A stretch of DNA of 64,000 bases. Origin: Bacteroidales bacterium. GTDB taxonomy: Bacteria; Bacteroidota; Bacteroidia; Bacteroidales; UBA6680. The stretch covers positions 1 to 64,000 of the forward strand of contig JAOARD010000067.1 in NCBI GenBank assembly GCA_025210735.1. Direction: 5' to 3'. The notes beneath the pieces are model-generated. The model made no database searches, was not told the DNA's origin, and worked only from the letters and a program-made list of their open reading frames with translations. Shown here piece after piece: positions 25,567 through 35,208 of the stretch; positions within the stretch are counted from its first letter, which is position 1; each line of letters opens with the position of its first letter. The position numbers were made by a program, and so were the translations under genes.

Positions 25567-26466
25567 ATGAACTATACCGATATAAAAGAGATAGAAGGCA
25601 AAGTACTTGGTAAACAGGTTGATTACCCACAACAATATGATCCTACAATTCTGGTTGCCGTACCACGAAAACCAAATCGTGATATCTACAACATAGAAAG
25701 TCCTAGCAACCTTTTTAAAGGCTATGACACATGGCATGCTTATGAACTAAGTTTTATTACAGAGAAAGGGTTACCTGTATCTGCAATGCTTAAGATTGTA
25801 TATGATTGCAATACACCTAATATTGTTGAGAGTAAATCGTTAAAGCTATACCTAAACTCATTTAACATGACCCGTTTTGGTTTCTCTGCACAATCAGGTC
25901 TTGATATTGTTCTGGGCATTGTTGAGGAGGATCTGTCGGCATTAATTGGCAACAGGGTTAAAGTATTTGCCTTTAAAGAGCAGGAACCAGAACATTTAAT
26001 TGACAGATCAACAGAGTACACTGTGCTTGAAGAGTGTAGCTTCTCTGAAAATATATCATTTGATAGCTTTGATGAAGATCCTGACCTGTTAAAAATATCA
26101 ACAACCAGCAATATTACAGAGCAAGCATTTACTTCACATATTCTGCGCAGCAACTGCAAGATTACAAATCAGCCGGACTGGGGTTCTGTATTTATAAGAA
26201 TATCTGGAAAAAATAATATTGATGCTGAGTCTTTGCTAAAATATCTTGTATCGTTCAGAAATGAGAACCACTTTCATGAAGAGGTGTGCGAGATGATATT
26301 TAAACGAATTTATGACAACTACAAGCCGGAAGATCTAGCTGTAACCTGTATTTTCACACGTCGTGGTGGTATAGACATTTGTCCTTCTCGTACAACAAGA
26401 ATCGACTGGTTATTTAACAACCTGGTCTCAGAAGGAATACTTACAGAAAAACTGATTCGTCAGTAG
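25567..26466 (+). CDS. queF: NADPH-dependent 7-cyano-7-deazaguanine reductase (unimodular QueF)
   Basis: A 299-residue enzyme reducing the nitrile preQ0 to preQ1 in queuosine biosynthesis. The frame opens at a TTG (25555), but the ATG at 25567 fits the family. SKSLKLYLNSFNMTRF is the QueF motif of the N-terminal half. The catalytic Cys is in SNCKITNQPDWG, and the conserved EVCEMIF and GGIDICPSRT follow. Length and the two-half layout match the long E. coli-type QueF and not the short B. subtilis type. Co-transcribed with the transporter behind the preQ1 riboswitch. Confidence 0.95.
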   Translation: MNYTDIKEIEGKVLGKQVDYPQQYDPTILVAVPRKPNRDIYNIESPSNLFKGYDTWHAYELSFITEKGLPVSAMLKIVYDCNTPNIVESKSLKLYLNSFNMTRFGFSAQSGLDIVLGIVEEDLSALIGNRVKVFAFKEQEPEHLIDRSTEYTVLEECSFSENISFDSFDEDPDLLKISTTSNITEQAFTSHILRSNCKITNQPDWGSVFIRISGKNNIDAESLLKYLVSFRNENHFHEEVCEMIFKRIYDNYKPEDLAVTCIFTRRGGIDICPSRTTRIDWLFNNLVSEGILTEKLIRQ

Positions 26467-26551
26467 GTAAAAAAAGCCTTTGAGACATGTAATATAAACC
26501 GAATTGTAATTTTTACTTGAACTGGTCGTATTGACCGAACTATTACTTTGG

Positions 26552-26584
26552 GGATATAGATTAATTCTATATCCTTTTTTTATT
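26552..26584 (+). terminator. Terminator of the queuosine operon
   Basis: 9-base stem GGATATAGA (26552-26560) and TCTATATCC (26566-26574) with a 5-base loop, followed by T8 or more. It lies 86 bases past the queF stop. Confidence 0.85.
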
Positions 26585-26641
26585 TATATAGTTGATATCG
26601 CTACAATTATTCATTAACTTGTTACAACTAAACAGTTCAAT

Positions 26642-28051
26642 ATGAGAAATTACATTGTAGCAATTATTATACTTATATTAATCGGCTGTAAAACCAGAGA
26701 AGATAAGGTTCTGTCGGTTCAATCAAAATGGTCATCAGTAAATCCTCTTAGTATAAATTTAAAAACAAGGTTCAAATATTGGCAAAAAGGCAACCTGATT
26801 CAGAACAGTTCATTTGAGGATGGCAGAGTATTCTATGATTCAATTGATAATTCATTCCAAATAAAAGATTGGGAAATAATAGGTGATAATGTATATTGGC
26901 AGGACTCAACCAATGATTCCAGTTTAGTTTTCTCAGGTAATAAATCTGTATGCATAACACGTAAATTTGCAAATGAAAATGATGATACAGGAGAAGGTAT
27001 AATAAGTAATTATATACACGTTATTCCGGGCAAATACAACATGAATGTAGCTTTCAGAGCAGATAGTATATATTCTGTATATAAACGCTGGAATAATACG
27101 TTAAATGATGCAATAAATATTAGAATAGAGTATTACGATAAAAGCAAACAGAAAATAAAAGGAGAACTATATCTTTATGATTGCAGAACTAAAATAAACA
27201 GTTCTGAACAATGGTTTGGGCTTCATGCTCTTAAGAATGGTTTCTCATCAGGGTGGAATATATACAGGTGCAAATACACAAACAACCTGATATTAAATGG
27301 CATAATACCAGATAAGGCAAGGTGGGTAAAGGTATTTTTGGGATTAAAAGGTACAGGTACAATATGGTATGACAATATATACTTTGCAATGGATGCAGAT
27401 AACTTCACTCTGAACGAAAAATATAATCTGTTATACAACAAAAACAACAAACAAGATACTATTAGCATGAACTCTTTTTTCAAACAGAATGACGACAATC
27501 ATGAGTTATGTGAAATGAACAATCCATTAATTACAGATACTGTACTAAATATTTATAGTACAGACTCAATATTCTACGCAATAAGTACACATCCATTATA
27601 TTCTGAATATCCAGGTTTATTATGTCTTAATGATATATTCGCTTTTTATAGTAAAAGTAAATGTATTGGAGAGATGCATCATTGCAGCTTTCCGATAATG
27701 TTTAATATTAATTTAACTGATACAATAAGCAGTTCTGAGAATAATCACTATCTGGATTTTGACACTTTAAAGGACATTACAACAATGGAGAGACTGTTTG
27801 GTGTTAAACGAACCAGTATACTTATAAAATTAAGCGATTTTGTAACAAGATACTATCAAACACTACTTCTGTTACAATATGGTGAGCGAAAAGCATACCT
27901 AAACAATAGGTTATCATTCTACAAGGATAATATCCTGAACTGTTTCTCTGAACTACGAACTACAAACGACTCTATAATAAGTACCACATACTTAAACAAA
28001 CTGGAACATAATATACTCCGCGATTATGCAACAGTTAATAAAAAATATTAA
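26642..28051 (+). CDS. Lipoprotein of unknown function with carbohydrate-binding-like N-terminal domain
   Basis: 469 residues. IILILIGC is the lipobox, so it is probably an outer-membrane lipoprotein. The segment NLIQNSSFEDGRVFYD and the later AGKYNMNVAFRADS-like stretch (PGKYNMNVAFRADS) followed by GTIWYDNIYFAMD recall galactose-binding (CBM-like) beta-sandwich domains, where NxSFE opens the fold. The C-terminal half (about 290-469) is not recognisable and looks helical at the end. No catalytic motif is visible. It stands alone between queF and the susD-like gene. Confidence 0.6.
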   Translation: MRNYIVAIIILILIGCKTREDKVLSVQSKWSSVNPLSINLKTRFKYWQKGNLIQNSSFEDGRVFYDSIDNSFQIKDWEIIGDNVYWQDSTNDSSLVFSGNKSVCITRKFANENDDTGEGIISNYIHVIPGKYNMNVAFRADSIYSVYKRWNNTLNDAINIRIEYYDKSKQKIKGELYLYDCRTKINSSEQWFGLHALKNGFSSGWNIYRCKYTNNLILNGIIPDKARWVKVFLGLKGTGTIWYDNIYFAMDADNFTLNEKYNLLYNKNNKQDTISMNSFFKQNDDNHELCEMNNPLITDTVLNIYSTDSIFYAISTHPLYSEYPGLLCLNDIFAFYSKSKCIGEMHHCSFPIMFNINLTDTISSSENNHYLDFDTLKDITTMERLFGVKRTSILIKLSDFVTRYYQTLLLLQYGERKAYLNNRLSFYKDNILNCFSELRTTNDSIISTTYLNKLEHNILRDYATVNKKY

Positions 28052-28173
28052 GATTTAGTCAACCAATTACTACAATGCACGTACAAATTGATGTGTGATT
28101 AGTGCTAAGGTTTCAAGTTTTTGTTATTTGTGATTTAATCAGAGATCTTAGTTCGAGAGTAGTAAGAGGAATT

Positions 28174-28205
28174 GGGGATGGCATTTTGTCATCCCTCTCT
28201 TTTTA
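28174..28205 (+). terminator. Probable terminator of the lipoprotein gene
   Basis: Stem GGGATG (28175-28180) and CATCCC (28190-28195), then CTCTCTTTTTA. It is 120 bases past the stop of the gene. The rest of 28052-28420 shows no supportable gene. Confidence 0.6.
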
Positions 28206-28420
28206 AAGGTTTAAATTCAGCTCTATCAGCAACTATTATCTCCTACATTACATATCTTCACAGTTTATATATCAAGACAATAAAAAGCTTAAAAACGAAC
28301 ACAATAAGACAAAATACACATTACATAAATCAAATAGTATATAAAAACAAAGAGCCGACCATTATAGCCGACCCCCCGTTTTAATTGCTCATATATAATG
28401 ACTAAAATAAGAGTCAATTA

Positions 28421-29791
28421 CTATTGAAATGCCCAAAGCTTATCAAATACTGTTACACCTTTTGGACAGTTCGAGTTATAATTTATTTCGTCTCCTGCAT
28501 AAGGGAAACGTGCAGGCAGTTGTGAACCTGTTGTTGGAGTAAGTACAGGGAAACCTGTTCTTCTGTAATCTACAAATGCTTCTGTATGCATAAACATATG
28601 TACATATTTACCTTCAATTATCTCTTGTACAGTTGCATTTGTCTTACTGTTTGCAGTTATCCATGTAGTCTGAGCTGCTGCCGATGGCATAGTTGCAAGA
28701 TCATATGCAAGCTCATCATCCTCATTAGTAAGTACTCCCAGATAACCAAGGTTAAAATAATACTCAACAGATGCTTTTAAAGCCTCATTATAAGCAGCAT
28801 CACCGTTTCCACTATTTCTAACCTGAGCTTCAGCTTTAATAAACTGAGCCTCTGAATATGTTACATGGTTAATCTTAGAATTTCTGTTTGAATAGAATCC
28901 GCCAAATACTATATCAACCAATACAGGCTTACGAATATCTGTAGCAACTAAAGCTTCAAATCCTTGATTTACATTAGCATATCCATCTCTTTGAGTTCTG
29001 AATTGATACAATGGACCAGCTGCAGCTTCTGTTGCATCAAACTGGAAAGTATAGTTCTCATCATTTGAGCTGATTCCTGCATCTATATCTGCAATTACAT
29101 TGGCATAGTTAACTGTACCTTTTTTAGTAAGGTGCATTGCATAACGAGCACGTAAAGTATGTGCAAGTTTAATCCAACTATCAGTTTTTCCGCCATAAAC
29201 AAGATCTCCTGATATGTTAAACAATCCGGCATCTTTTCCAAAATCAGCAATAGCTTCTGTTAATAAGGTATTTATTGTATTATAAATATCTTCCTGAGAA
29301 TCAAACTTTGGCGTAAGATTTTTGTCCTCTAAAAATGCTTCTGTATAAGGAACATCACCCCAAATAGATGTAGCTGTACCAATACTATAAGCCATAAGTA
29401 CTTTTGAAACTCCAACATAATGATTTGATACAGGAGCCGTAGCCTCTGCCTTAGTTCTCATGATATATATATCTTTCATGAAACCAGCATACATACTCTC
29501 CCATGCATTATTTAAATCACCAGTTCTTAGGTTATAAACATCAATTGCAGAAAACTGTCTGTCAGTACCTTTTACATACTGCATCCATATCGAAGTATTT
29601 GCTGAAATATCAATACCTCCTAATGTATATGCCATGTCTAACTGAATACCAGACAATAACAAACTCATATCAACATCCAACGGTCTGTCCGGATCATCAT
29701 TTATCTCCGGGTCAATCCACTGCTCACATGCACTTAATGAAAACACCAAGGCAAAAGCAAGAATAATCTTATATATATTTTTCTTAATCAT
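28421..29791 (-). CDS. SusD/RagB-like outer-membrane lipoprotein (SusD-like_2 type)
   Basis: About 456 residues. The frame opens at a TTG (29800), with the ATG at 29791 preferred. FALVFSLSAC is the lipobox. The sequence EINDDPDRPLDVDMSLLLSGIQ and the TPR-like helices, with LKNLTP-like and NRGADY-like spacers, fit the SusD superfamily; the EAFVDYRRTGFPVL segment near the C-terminus is a strong SusD mark. It binds the nutrient over the SusC pore. No hydrolase, sulfatase or regulator lies next to it, so the ligand, glycan or not, cannot be named. Operon with the susC-like gene, 19 bases apart. Confidence 0.9.
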   Translation of the reverse strand: MIKKNIYKIILAFALVFSLSACEQWIDPEINDDPDRPLDVDMSLLLSGIQLDMAYTLGGIDISANTSIWMQYVKGTDRQFSAIDVYNLRTGDLNNAWESMYAGFMKDIYIMRTKAEATAPVSNHYVGVSKVLMAYSIGTATSIWGDVPYTEAFLEDKNLTPKFDSQEDIYNTINTLLTEAIADFGKDAGLFNISGDLVYGGKTDSWIKLAHTLRARYAMHLTKKGTVNYANVIADIDAGISSNDENYTFQFDATEAAAGPLYQFRTQRDGYANVNQGFEALVATDIRKPVLVDIVFGGFYSNRNSKINHVTYSEAQFIKAEAQVRNSGNGDAAYNEALKASVEYYFNLGYLGVLTNEDDELAYDLATMPSAAAQTTWITANSKTNATVQEIIEGKYVHMFMHTEAFVDYRRTGFPVLTPTTGSQLPARFPYAGDEINYNSNCPKGVTVFDKLWAFQ

Positions 29792-29810
29792 GATTTTCAA
29801 TATTGTTTAA

Positions 29811-32800
29811 TTAAAATCCAATCTTTAAACCGAAAGTATAACTCTTTGTACCCGGCATGTTAAAGTAATCGAATCCCTGAGCATTTGAAGCACCTGTCAA
29901 ACTTGTTTCAGGATCAATTCCAGTATAATCTGTTGATAACCAAAGGTTATTTCCAGTAAAGTATACATCAAGGTTATTAATAAATGTCTTCTCTAAAAAT
30001 TTAGGACTAAACTTATACGATAGAGTAATTTCTCTCAGACGTACCCATCCTGCATCCTCAATATATGGAGAAGAAGCACCTGTAAAACCACTACCTCCAC
30101 CTGAAGTTCTCCACTTCTCATCTAATTTAACAACCTTTGTGTTTTTAGATCCATCTGCTAATACACCATCAAACACATAATCCTGCTCTCTGTTCTCAGT
30201 ATCTTTATGCGTTCCGAAATAGTATAGTGCACCTTTTGTACCATTCCACATTTTACCACCATGCTTAATATCTATTAAAGCAGAAAGTGTAATACCTTTA
30301 TATGTGAATGTATTTGTAAGACCCATTGTCCATTCTGGCTGAATTGTTCCAAGTTCTGTCATCTCATCAGCAGTAGTTGGATATCCATCTGCTCCAATAA
30401 GTACATTACCATTAGCATCACGTTTCCAGTCAAGTCCAAATATCGAACGATAAGGCTTACCTACAACCGCACGTACCTGAGGCTCAGTAAATCCACCAAG
30501 ACCAACGTTTGGTACATCATCAGCTAACTTTGTAACCATTGTTTCAGGATTAGACCAGTTAAGAGTAAAGTTCCATTTAAAATCAGATATCTTAACAACA
30601 TCTGCACTGAAAAGAATCTCCCATCCTGTAGTTTCCATCTCACCTGCATTCAGATATCTTGATGTAATACCTGTTGAACCAGCAGTTGGAACATATAGTA
30701 ACAGATCCTTATTCACATTCTTAAAGTATGCAACATCTAGTCTTAATCTACCATTCCATAGTCTGAAATCAGCACCAATCTCAAAGTTATTCATTGTCTC
30801 TGGCTTAAGATCAGCATTACCAAGTGCGTTACCATATGAGAAAGCACCTTTATTCTTAAATGGGAAACTAACACCGTCAGTCCATCCATCACCACCACCA
30901 GCTACGCTGTAATATGTTTTAGTTGCATATGCTGCAGCATCGTTTGCAATACTTGCATATGAAGCTCTAAGTTTACCAAATGTAAGAATTGGATTCTCTT
31001 TTAATATATCTAGCTCTGTAAATACAAATCCTAAACTTGCAGATGGATAGAAGAATGAATTATCATTCTCTGGCATGGTTGTAGACCACTCATAACGACC
31101 TGTTAAGTTCATATATAACATACTCTGATATGATAATCCAAGATCTGCAAAATAAGCAGCAGTACGCTTCTCATAATTAGTCTCATATCCTTTATTATCA
31201 GCCGTATTAGACATATTTCTCCAATCTTGCATCAAAAGTCCACCAGCAAATGCTGAAGTTGAATTTGACTCAGATAAGAACATGTTGTGTCCTAATGTAA
31301 ACTCAGCTCTGATATCATCAGTAAGATTCTTCTTAATACTTAAAAGAAGATCTGAGTTTATATCTCTTCTGAAAGCATTACTTCTATTTAATCTACCTGC
31401 AGAGTTAGCATTTGATCCTCTTTCTATAAGATCGCTTATATCCTCACTGTACCAATCTGTTCCTAAACGGTACGAAATATTCAACCAATCAGTAGCTTCA
31501 TAGTTAACATTTACATTACCAATAAGTCTGTTTACTCTATCTGTAAACCTATTCTGATTTGCTGTCCAGTATGGGTTATCATAACCACCACCACCGCGGT
31601 AACTTCTCTGCGAACCATCCTTAAATTTATAACCATATGAGTTATCGAATGTTGCAGGTGTACGTAACAGACCAAGCATTACACCAGATACGTTTGAACC
31701 TTGTTGTATACGATCACCACCAGAAGCTGTATAAGTAGCAGCAGCACCAACAGTTAATTTCTCATGCAGTTTAGTATTTCCGTTAAATGTAAATGTATTC
31801 TTAGAGAATTCATTATTAGGAACAATACCTTTTTGTGTTGTATTTGAGTATGAGAAATAGAAACTTCCATTCTCGTTTCCTTTTGACATATTTACAGAAT
31901 AGTTCTGCGTAATACCTGTTTGGAAAAAATCATATGGATCGTATGTCTTAACCGGAGTTGACGAAAGCGATGGAGCTGTTCCTGAAAAATTAGGATCATC
32001 TGCCCAGAAAATATAACCATTTCTTGACCATCCCATGTCAATATACTCCTTATTTGTCATACTAGAACCACCATCCCAAGGTGTGTAAGCAGGATCTGAA
32101 ACATAACGTAGATCCGATACTTTTGGTCCCCATGAAAGCTGTTTCCACCAGTAACCCTGAGGATTCTGTACAGAAGACAAACCATAGATACCACCCCATC
32201 TGTGACTTCCCTGACCATACTTATTTTGTAGATCTGGTACCTGAGAAATTTCATCAACTGTAACAGATGCAGAAGCATTTATATTAAGTTTTCCTTTAGA
32301 ATCACCACCTTTTTTAGTAGTAATTATAATTGCACCATTAGCGGCACGTAGTCCATAAAGTGCTGTTGCAGCACCACCCTTAAGAACTGACATTGAAGCA
32401 ATATCATCAGGGTTAATATCAATGGCTCTGTTTGATGTAGCAACACCATCAACGGCGTTTCCACCACCACCACCACCAGTGTAGATAGGTACTCCGTCAA
32501 TAACCCATAGTGGTTGGTTATTTCCGGTAATAGAAGCAGATCCGCGAATCTCTACAAATGAAGAGGCTCCCGCTGCTCCTGATGAGTTATTAATACGTAC
32601 TCCGGCAACCTTACCAGACAGAGAGTTTATCACGTTAGTATTCCGTGACTTCTCTAAATCATCTGCCTTAACCTCCTGAACGGCATATCCAAGAGCTTTA
32701 GTAGCACGTTTAATACCAATTGCAGTAACAACAACTTCCTCCATCTGAACATTATCAGCATCAAGTGTCACATTTATAACAGTCTGCGTACCTACTGTTA

Positions 32801-33047
32801 CCTCTTTGTCTTTAAATCCTAATGAAGAAAAAACAAGTACTGCATTCTCTGGAACTTTAATCTCGTATCGACCATCAATATCGGTACTAACACCAAGAGT
32901 TGTCCCTTTCACAATTACTGAAGCTCCAATTAGAGGAGCTCCGTCCTCGGCACTTGTTACTGTACCGCTAACTACTTTTGTTTGTGCTAAGAGCAAATGC
33001 CACGAAGCAAACACAAACAGGAAAAGCAATGTTGTAACTTTTCTCAT
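29811..33047 (-). CDS. SusC/RagA TonB-dependent outer-membrane transporter
   Basis: About 1078 residues from the ATG at 33047, which gives the signal peptide KVTTLLFLFVFASWHLLLAQ; the longer start at 33101 has none. A CarboxypepD_reg-like domain (VSGTVTSAEDGAPLIGASVIVKGT in parts: GTVTSAEDGAPLIGA) comes first, then the plug with the SusC signature (EEVVVTAIGIKR, PLWVIDGVP) and a 22-strand barrel ending in F. It imports a large ligand held by the SusD partner, driven by TonB. A glycine-rich GGGGGN stretch near 220 is a mild oddity. Confidence 0.95.
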   Translation of the reverse strand: MRKVTTLLFLFVFASWHLLLAQTKVVSGTVTSAEDGAPLIGASVIVKGTTLGVSTDIDGRYEIKVPENAVLVFSSLGFKDKEVTVGTQTVINVTLDADNVQMEEVVVTAIGIKRATKALGYAVQEVKADDLEKSRNTNVINSLSGKVAGVRINNSSGAAGASSFVEIRGSASITGNNQPLWVIDGVPIYTGGGGGGNAVDGVATSNRAIDINPDDIASMSVLKGGAATALYGLRAANGAIIITTKKGGDSKGKLNINASASVTVDEISQVPDLQNKYGQGSHRWGGIYGLSSVQNPQGYWWKQLSWGPKVSDLRYVSDPAYTPWDGGSSMTNKEYIDMGWSRNGYIFWADDPNFSGTAPSLSSTPVKTYDPYDFFQTGITQNYSVNMSKGNENGSFYFSYSNTTQKGIVPNNEFSKNTFTFNGNTKLHEKLTVGAAATYTASGGDRIQQGSNVSGVMLGLLRTPATFDNSYGYKFKDGSQRSYRGGGGYDNPYWTANQNRFTDRVNRLIGNVNVNYEATDWLNISYRLGTDWYSEDISDLIERGSNANSAGRLNRSNAFRRDINSDLLLSIKKNLTDDIRAEFTLGHNMFLSESNSTSAFAGGLLMQDWRNMSNTADNKGYETNYEKRTAAYFADLGLSYQSMLYMNLTGRYEWSTTMPENDNSFFYPSASLGFVFTELDILKENPILTFGKLRASYASIANDAAAYATKTYYSVAGGGDGWTDGVSFPFKNKGAFSYGNALGNADLKPETMNNFEIGADFRLWNGRLRLDVAYFKNVNKDLLLYVPTAGSTGITSRYLNAGEMETTGWEILFSADVVKISDFKWNFTLNWSNPETMVTKLADDVPNVGLGGFTEPQVRAVVGKPYRSIFGLDWKRDANGNVLIGADGYPTTADEMTELGTIQPEWTMGLTNTFTYKGITLSALIDIKHGGKMWNGTKGALYYFGTHKDTENREQDYVFDGVLADGSKNTKVVKLDEKWRTSGGGSGFTGASSPYIEDAGWVRLREITLSYKFSPKFLEKTFINNLDVYFTGNNLWLSTDYTGIDPETSLTGASNAQGFDYFNMPGTKSYTFGLKIGF

Positions 33048-33147
33048 AAAATTAATATTAGGTTTATAAATGGTATGTTTATTCGATACCAAAATATACA
33101 TTCAAATTCAGATTACAAATTTTTATCAATGTTTTTTCAGTATTTAC

Positions 33148-33155
33148 CAAAATTA
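33148..33155 (-). promoter_or_regulatory. Candidate -7 box for the susCD operon
   Basis: On the minus strand TAATTTTG matches TAnnTTTG, about 100 bases before the susC-like ATG. No -33 match is visible. The gap 33048-33476 has no gene besides this and the hut terminator. Confidence 0.35.
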
Positions 33156-33413
33156 AGTTTTCAGCAATTAAACCTTAACATTAATTAACATACATGCTTA
33201 CAACACTATATATCAATACATTAAACACCGCAACTACACAACAAATCATACAATTATGTTAAATACGGGTTTTTTATTAACATTGTAACATCAACAAAAA
33301 ACCACCATTAATCACATTCACAACACCTCCTTATTTGATATTAAAAATTTTATACACCAAAAACCACTTATTTCTTTTTGCTAATATTAAGGCTTACGCC
33401 ATGTTATGTTTAG

Positions 33414-33454
33414 TAACAAAAAAAACGGAGCCTTTTTTAACAAAAAGCTCCGTT
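33414..33454 (-). terminator. Terminator of the ftcD-side operon
   Basis: 8-base stem AACGGAGC (33424-33431) and GCTCCGTT (33447-33454) with, on the minus strand, TTTTTTTTG after it. It ends the hutI-ftcD transcript. Confidence 0.88.
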
Positions 33455-33476
33455 TTCAGTACAAATAGATTGCTAT

Positions 33477-35177
33477 TTACAACTTAGATTCTACTATTTT
33501 TAGTATCTCAGCCTCTAAAGCAACAGCTTTTTCTTCTATTTCTTTACTATCTGCAAGTACTTTTGCAACATAATCTTTATCCTCAAGATCAGCTGTATTG
33601 ATTCTAACATTAAGGTGTGCACCAATTACTCCACTACGTGCAGCAAGAGCACCTACTCCTGCATCTGTAACTGAGTTTGGATTTCCGCTCTCTGCCATAG
33701 CCTTTATAACTTCCATTGACTCATAACAAAGTTTCATTGTTTTAAACGGAACCTCAATAGCATACTTGGTAGCATCCTGAATAGCCTGCTTTCTTGCTGC
33801 TTTTTCAGCATCATTACTCTTAGGTAGTCCGAATGCATCCATTATCTTATTAAATGCATTTGTATCCTCATCAACCATTTTAAGAAGCTCATCATGGTAG
33901 AATTTACCTTTTTCAGCCCAATCAGAGAACTCTTCCCAACGCTCGTCCCAACCACGTTTGTGCGACGAAAGGTTTGCAACCATTGTTGCTAGAGCAGCTC
34001 CCATTGATCCCATATACGCAGATATAGATCCACCTCCTGGTGCTGGAGATTCTGAACCTGTCTCATGAACAAAATCTGTCAGATTCATATCAATAAGTCT
34101 ATTCTTGCCTTCTTTCTCCTGATTTTCTAAGATATACTCAATAATCTTTTTATCCGGATCAAATGGATATAACTCATCAAGACCAAGTGATTTTACTGCA
34201 ATCTTTATTATCTCTCTATCTGAGATACCACATGAGCGGTTCTGCTTACGCAAGAAATATTTTCCGGCATCAAGCATTGCATTTAACGGAACTACACCAA
34301 CAAGCTCAGAACCTGTTACACGCATTCCTCTTGCATTTGTTCTCTCATAAACAGCCTCATATGCTTCATGCATAGATGTTATTGAGATATCTGTAAGGTT
34401 CATAGAGATCTGTGCAATACCAAACTCCTCAATAAACCATCCAATTGCTTTTACTGATTTAAGCATTCCTGGTTCCCATACCTTCTCTCCGTTTGCATCA
34501 TAAACAATCTTTCCGGTTACAGGATTACCCTCACGCTTAACTCTACCACGCTCACGAACATCAAAAGCAATAGCATTTGCTCTACGCGTTGATGTTGTAT
34601 TTAGGTTAACATTATATGCTACAAGAAAGTTACGTGCTCCAACAGCAGTAACACCAGACTTAGCAACGCTATCATTCCACTCAGCCGGACCAAAGTCAGG
34701 TTTCCACTCATCTGTTCCAATACGCTGAGATATAGCCTCATATTCACCTTCGCGACAATTAGCAAGATTCTTTCTCTTATCCTCACGTGCAGCATTCTCA
34801 TAGCAATATACAGGAACACCTGCATCTTCGCCAATACGCTTAGCTAATTTATGTGCATACTCTACTGTCTCTTCCATTGTAATATTTGACACTGGAATAA
34901 GAGGACATACATCTGTAGCACCAAAACGAGGGTGAGCCCCCTTATGCTTAGACATATCAATAAGCTCTTTAGCTTTTTTTACAGCGAGAAAAGCTGCTTC
35001 ACACACCTCTTCAGGTGTTCCAACCATGGTTACAACAGTTCTGTTTGTTGCTTTTCCAGGATCAACATCTATTAAACTTACTCCTTCAACAGATTTTATC
35101 TCATCAGTAATCTGATTGATAATGTTCATATCACAGCCTTCGCTGAAATTAGGAACACACTCTATTAATTTTTTCAT
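33477..35177 (-). CDS. ftcD: Bifunctional formiminotransferase-cyclodeaminase
   Basis: 566 residues. The N-terminal two domains (about 1-330) match glutamate formiminotransferase, from LIECVPNFSEGCD, with KGAHPRFGATDVCPLIPV in parts (HPRFGATDVCPL). The C-terminal helical part (about 360-566) matches formiminotetrahydrofolate cyclodeaminase, with ESPAPGGGSISAYMGSMGAAL. It takes formiminoglutamate from histidine breakdown to glutamate and methenyl-THF. Both halves are fused as in animals. Downstream of hutI, 31 bases apart from the long frame. Confidence 0.95.
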   Translation of the reverse strand: MKKLIECVPNFSEGCDMNIINQITDEIKSVEGVSLIDVDPGKATNRTVVTMVGTPEEVCEAAFLAVKKAKELIDMSKHKGAHPRFGATDVCPLIPVSNITMEETVEYAHKLAKRIGEDAGVPVYCYENAAREDKRKNLANCREGEYEAISQRIGTDEWKPDFGPAEWNDSVAKSGVTAVGARNFLVAYNVNLNTTSTRRANAIAFDVRERGRVKREGNPVTGKIVYDANGEKVWEPGMLKSVKAIGWFIEEFGIAQISMNLTDISITSMHEAYEAVYERTNARGMRVTGSELVGVVPLNAMLDAGKYFLRKQNRSCGISDREIIKIAVKSLGLDELYPFDPDKKIIEYILENQEKEGKNRLIDMNLTDFVHETGSESPAPGGGSISAYMGSMGAALATMVANLSSHKRGWDERWEEFSDWAEKGKFYHDELLKMVDEDTNAFNKIMDAFGLPKSNDAEKAARKQAIQDATKYAIEVPFKTMKLCYESMEVIKAMAESGNPNSVTDAGVGALAARSGVIGAHLNVRINTADLEDKDYVAKVLADSKEIEEKAVALEAEILKIVESKL

Positions 35178-35208
35178 GATTAGTGTATGTTTATTATATA
35201 TATAAATA

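Noticed and set aside
28172..28384. 70-residue ORF on the plus strand
   Set aside because: It begins inside a terminator hairpin, has no plausible start signal and no recognisable sequence.
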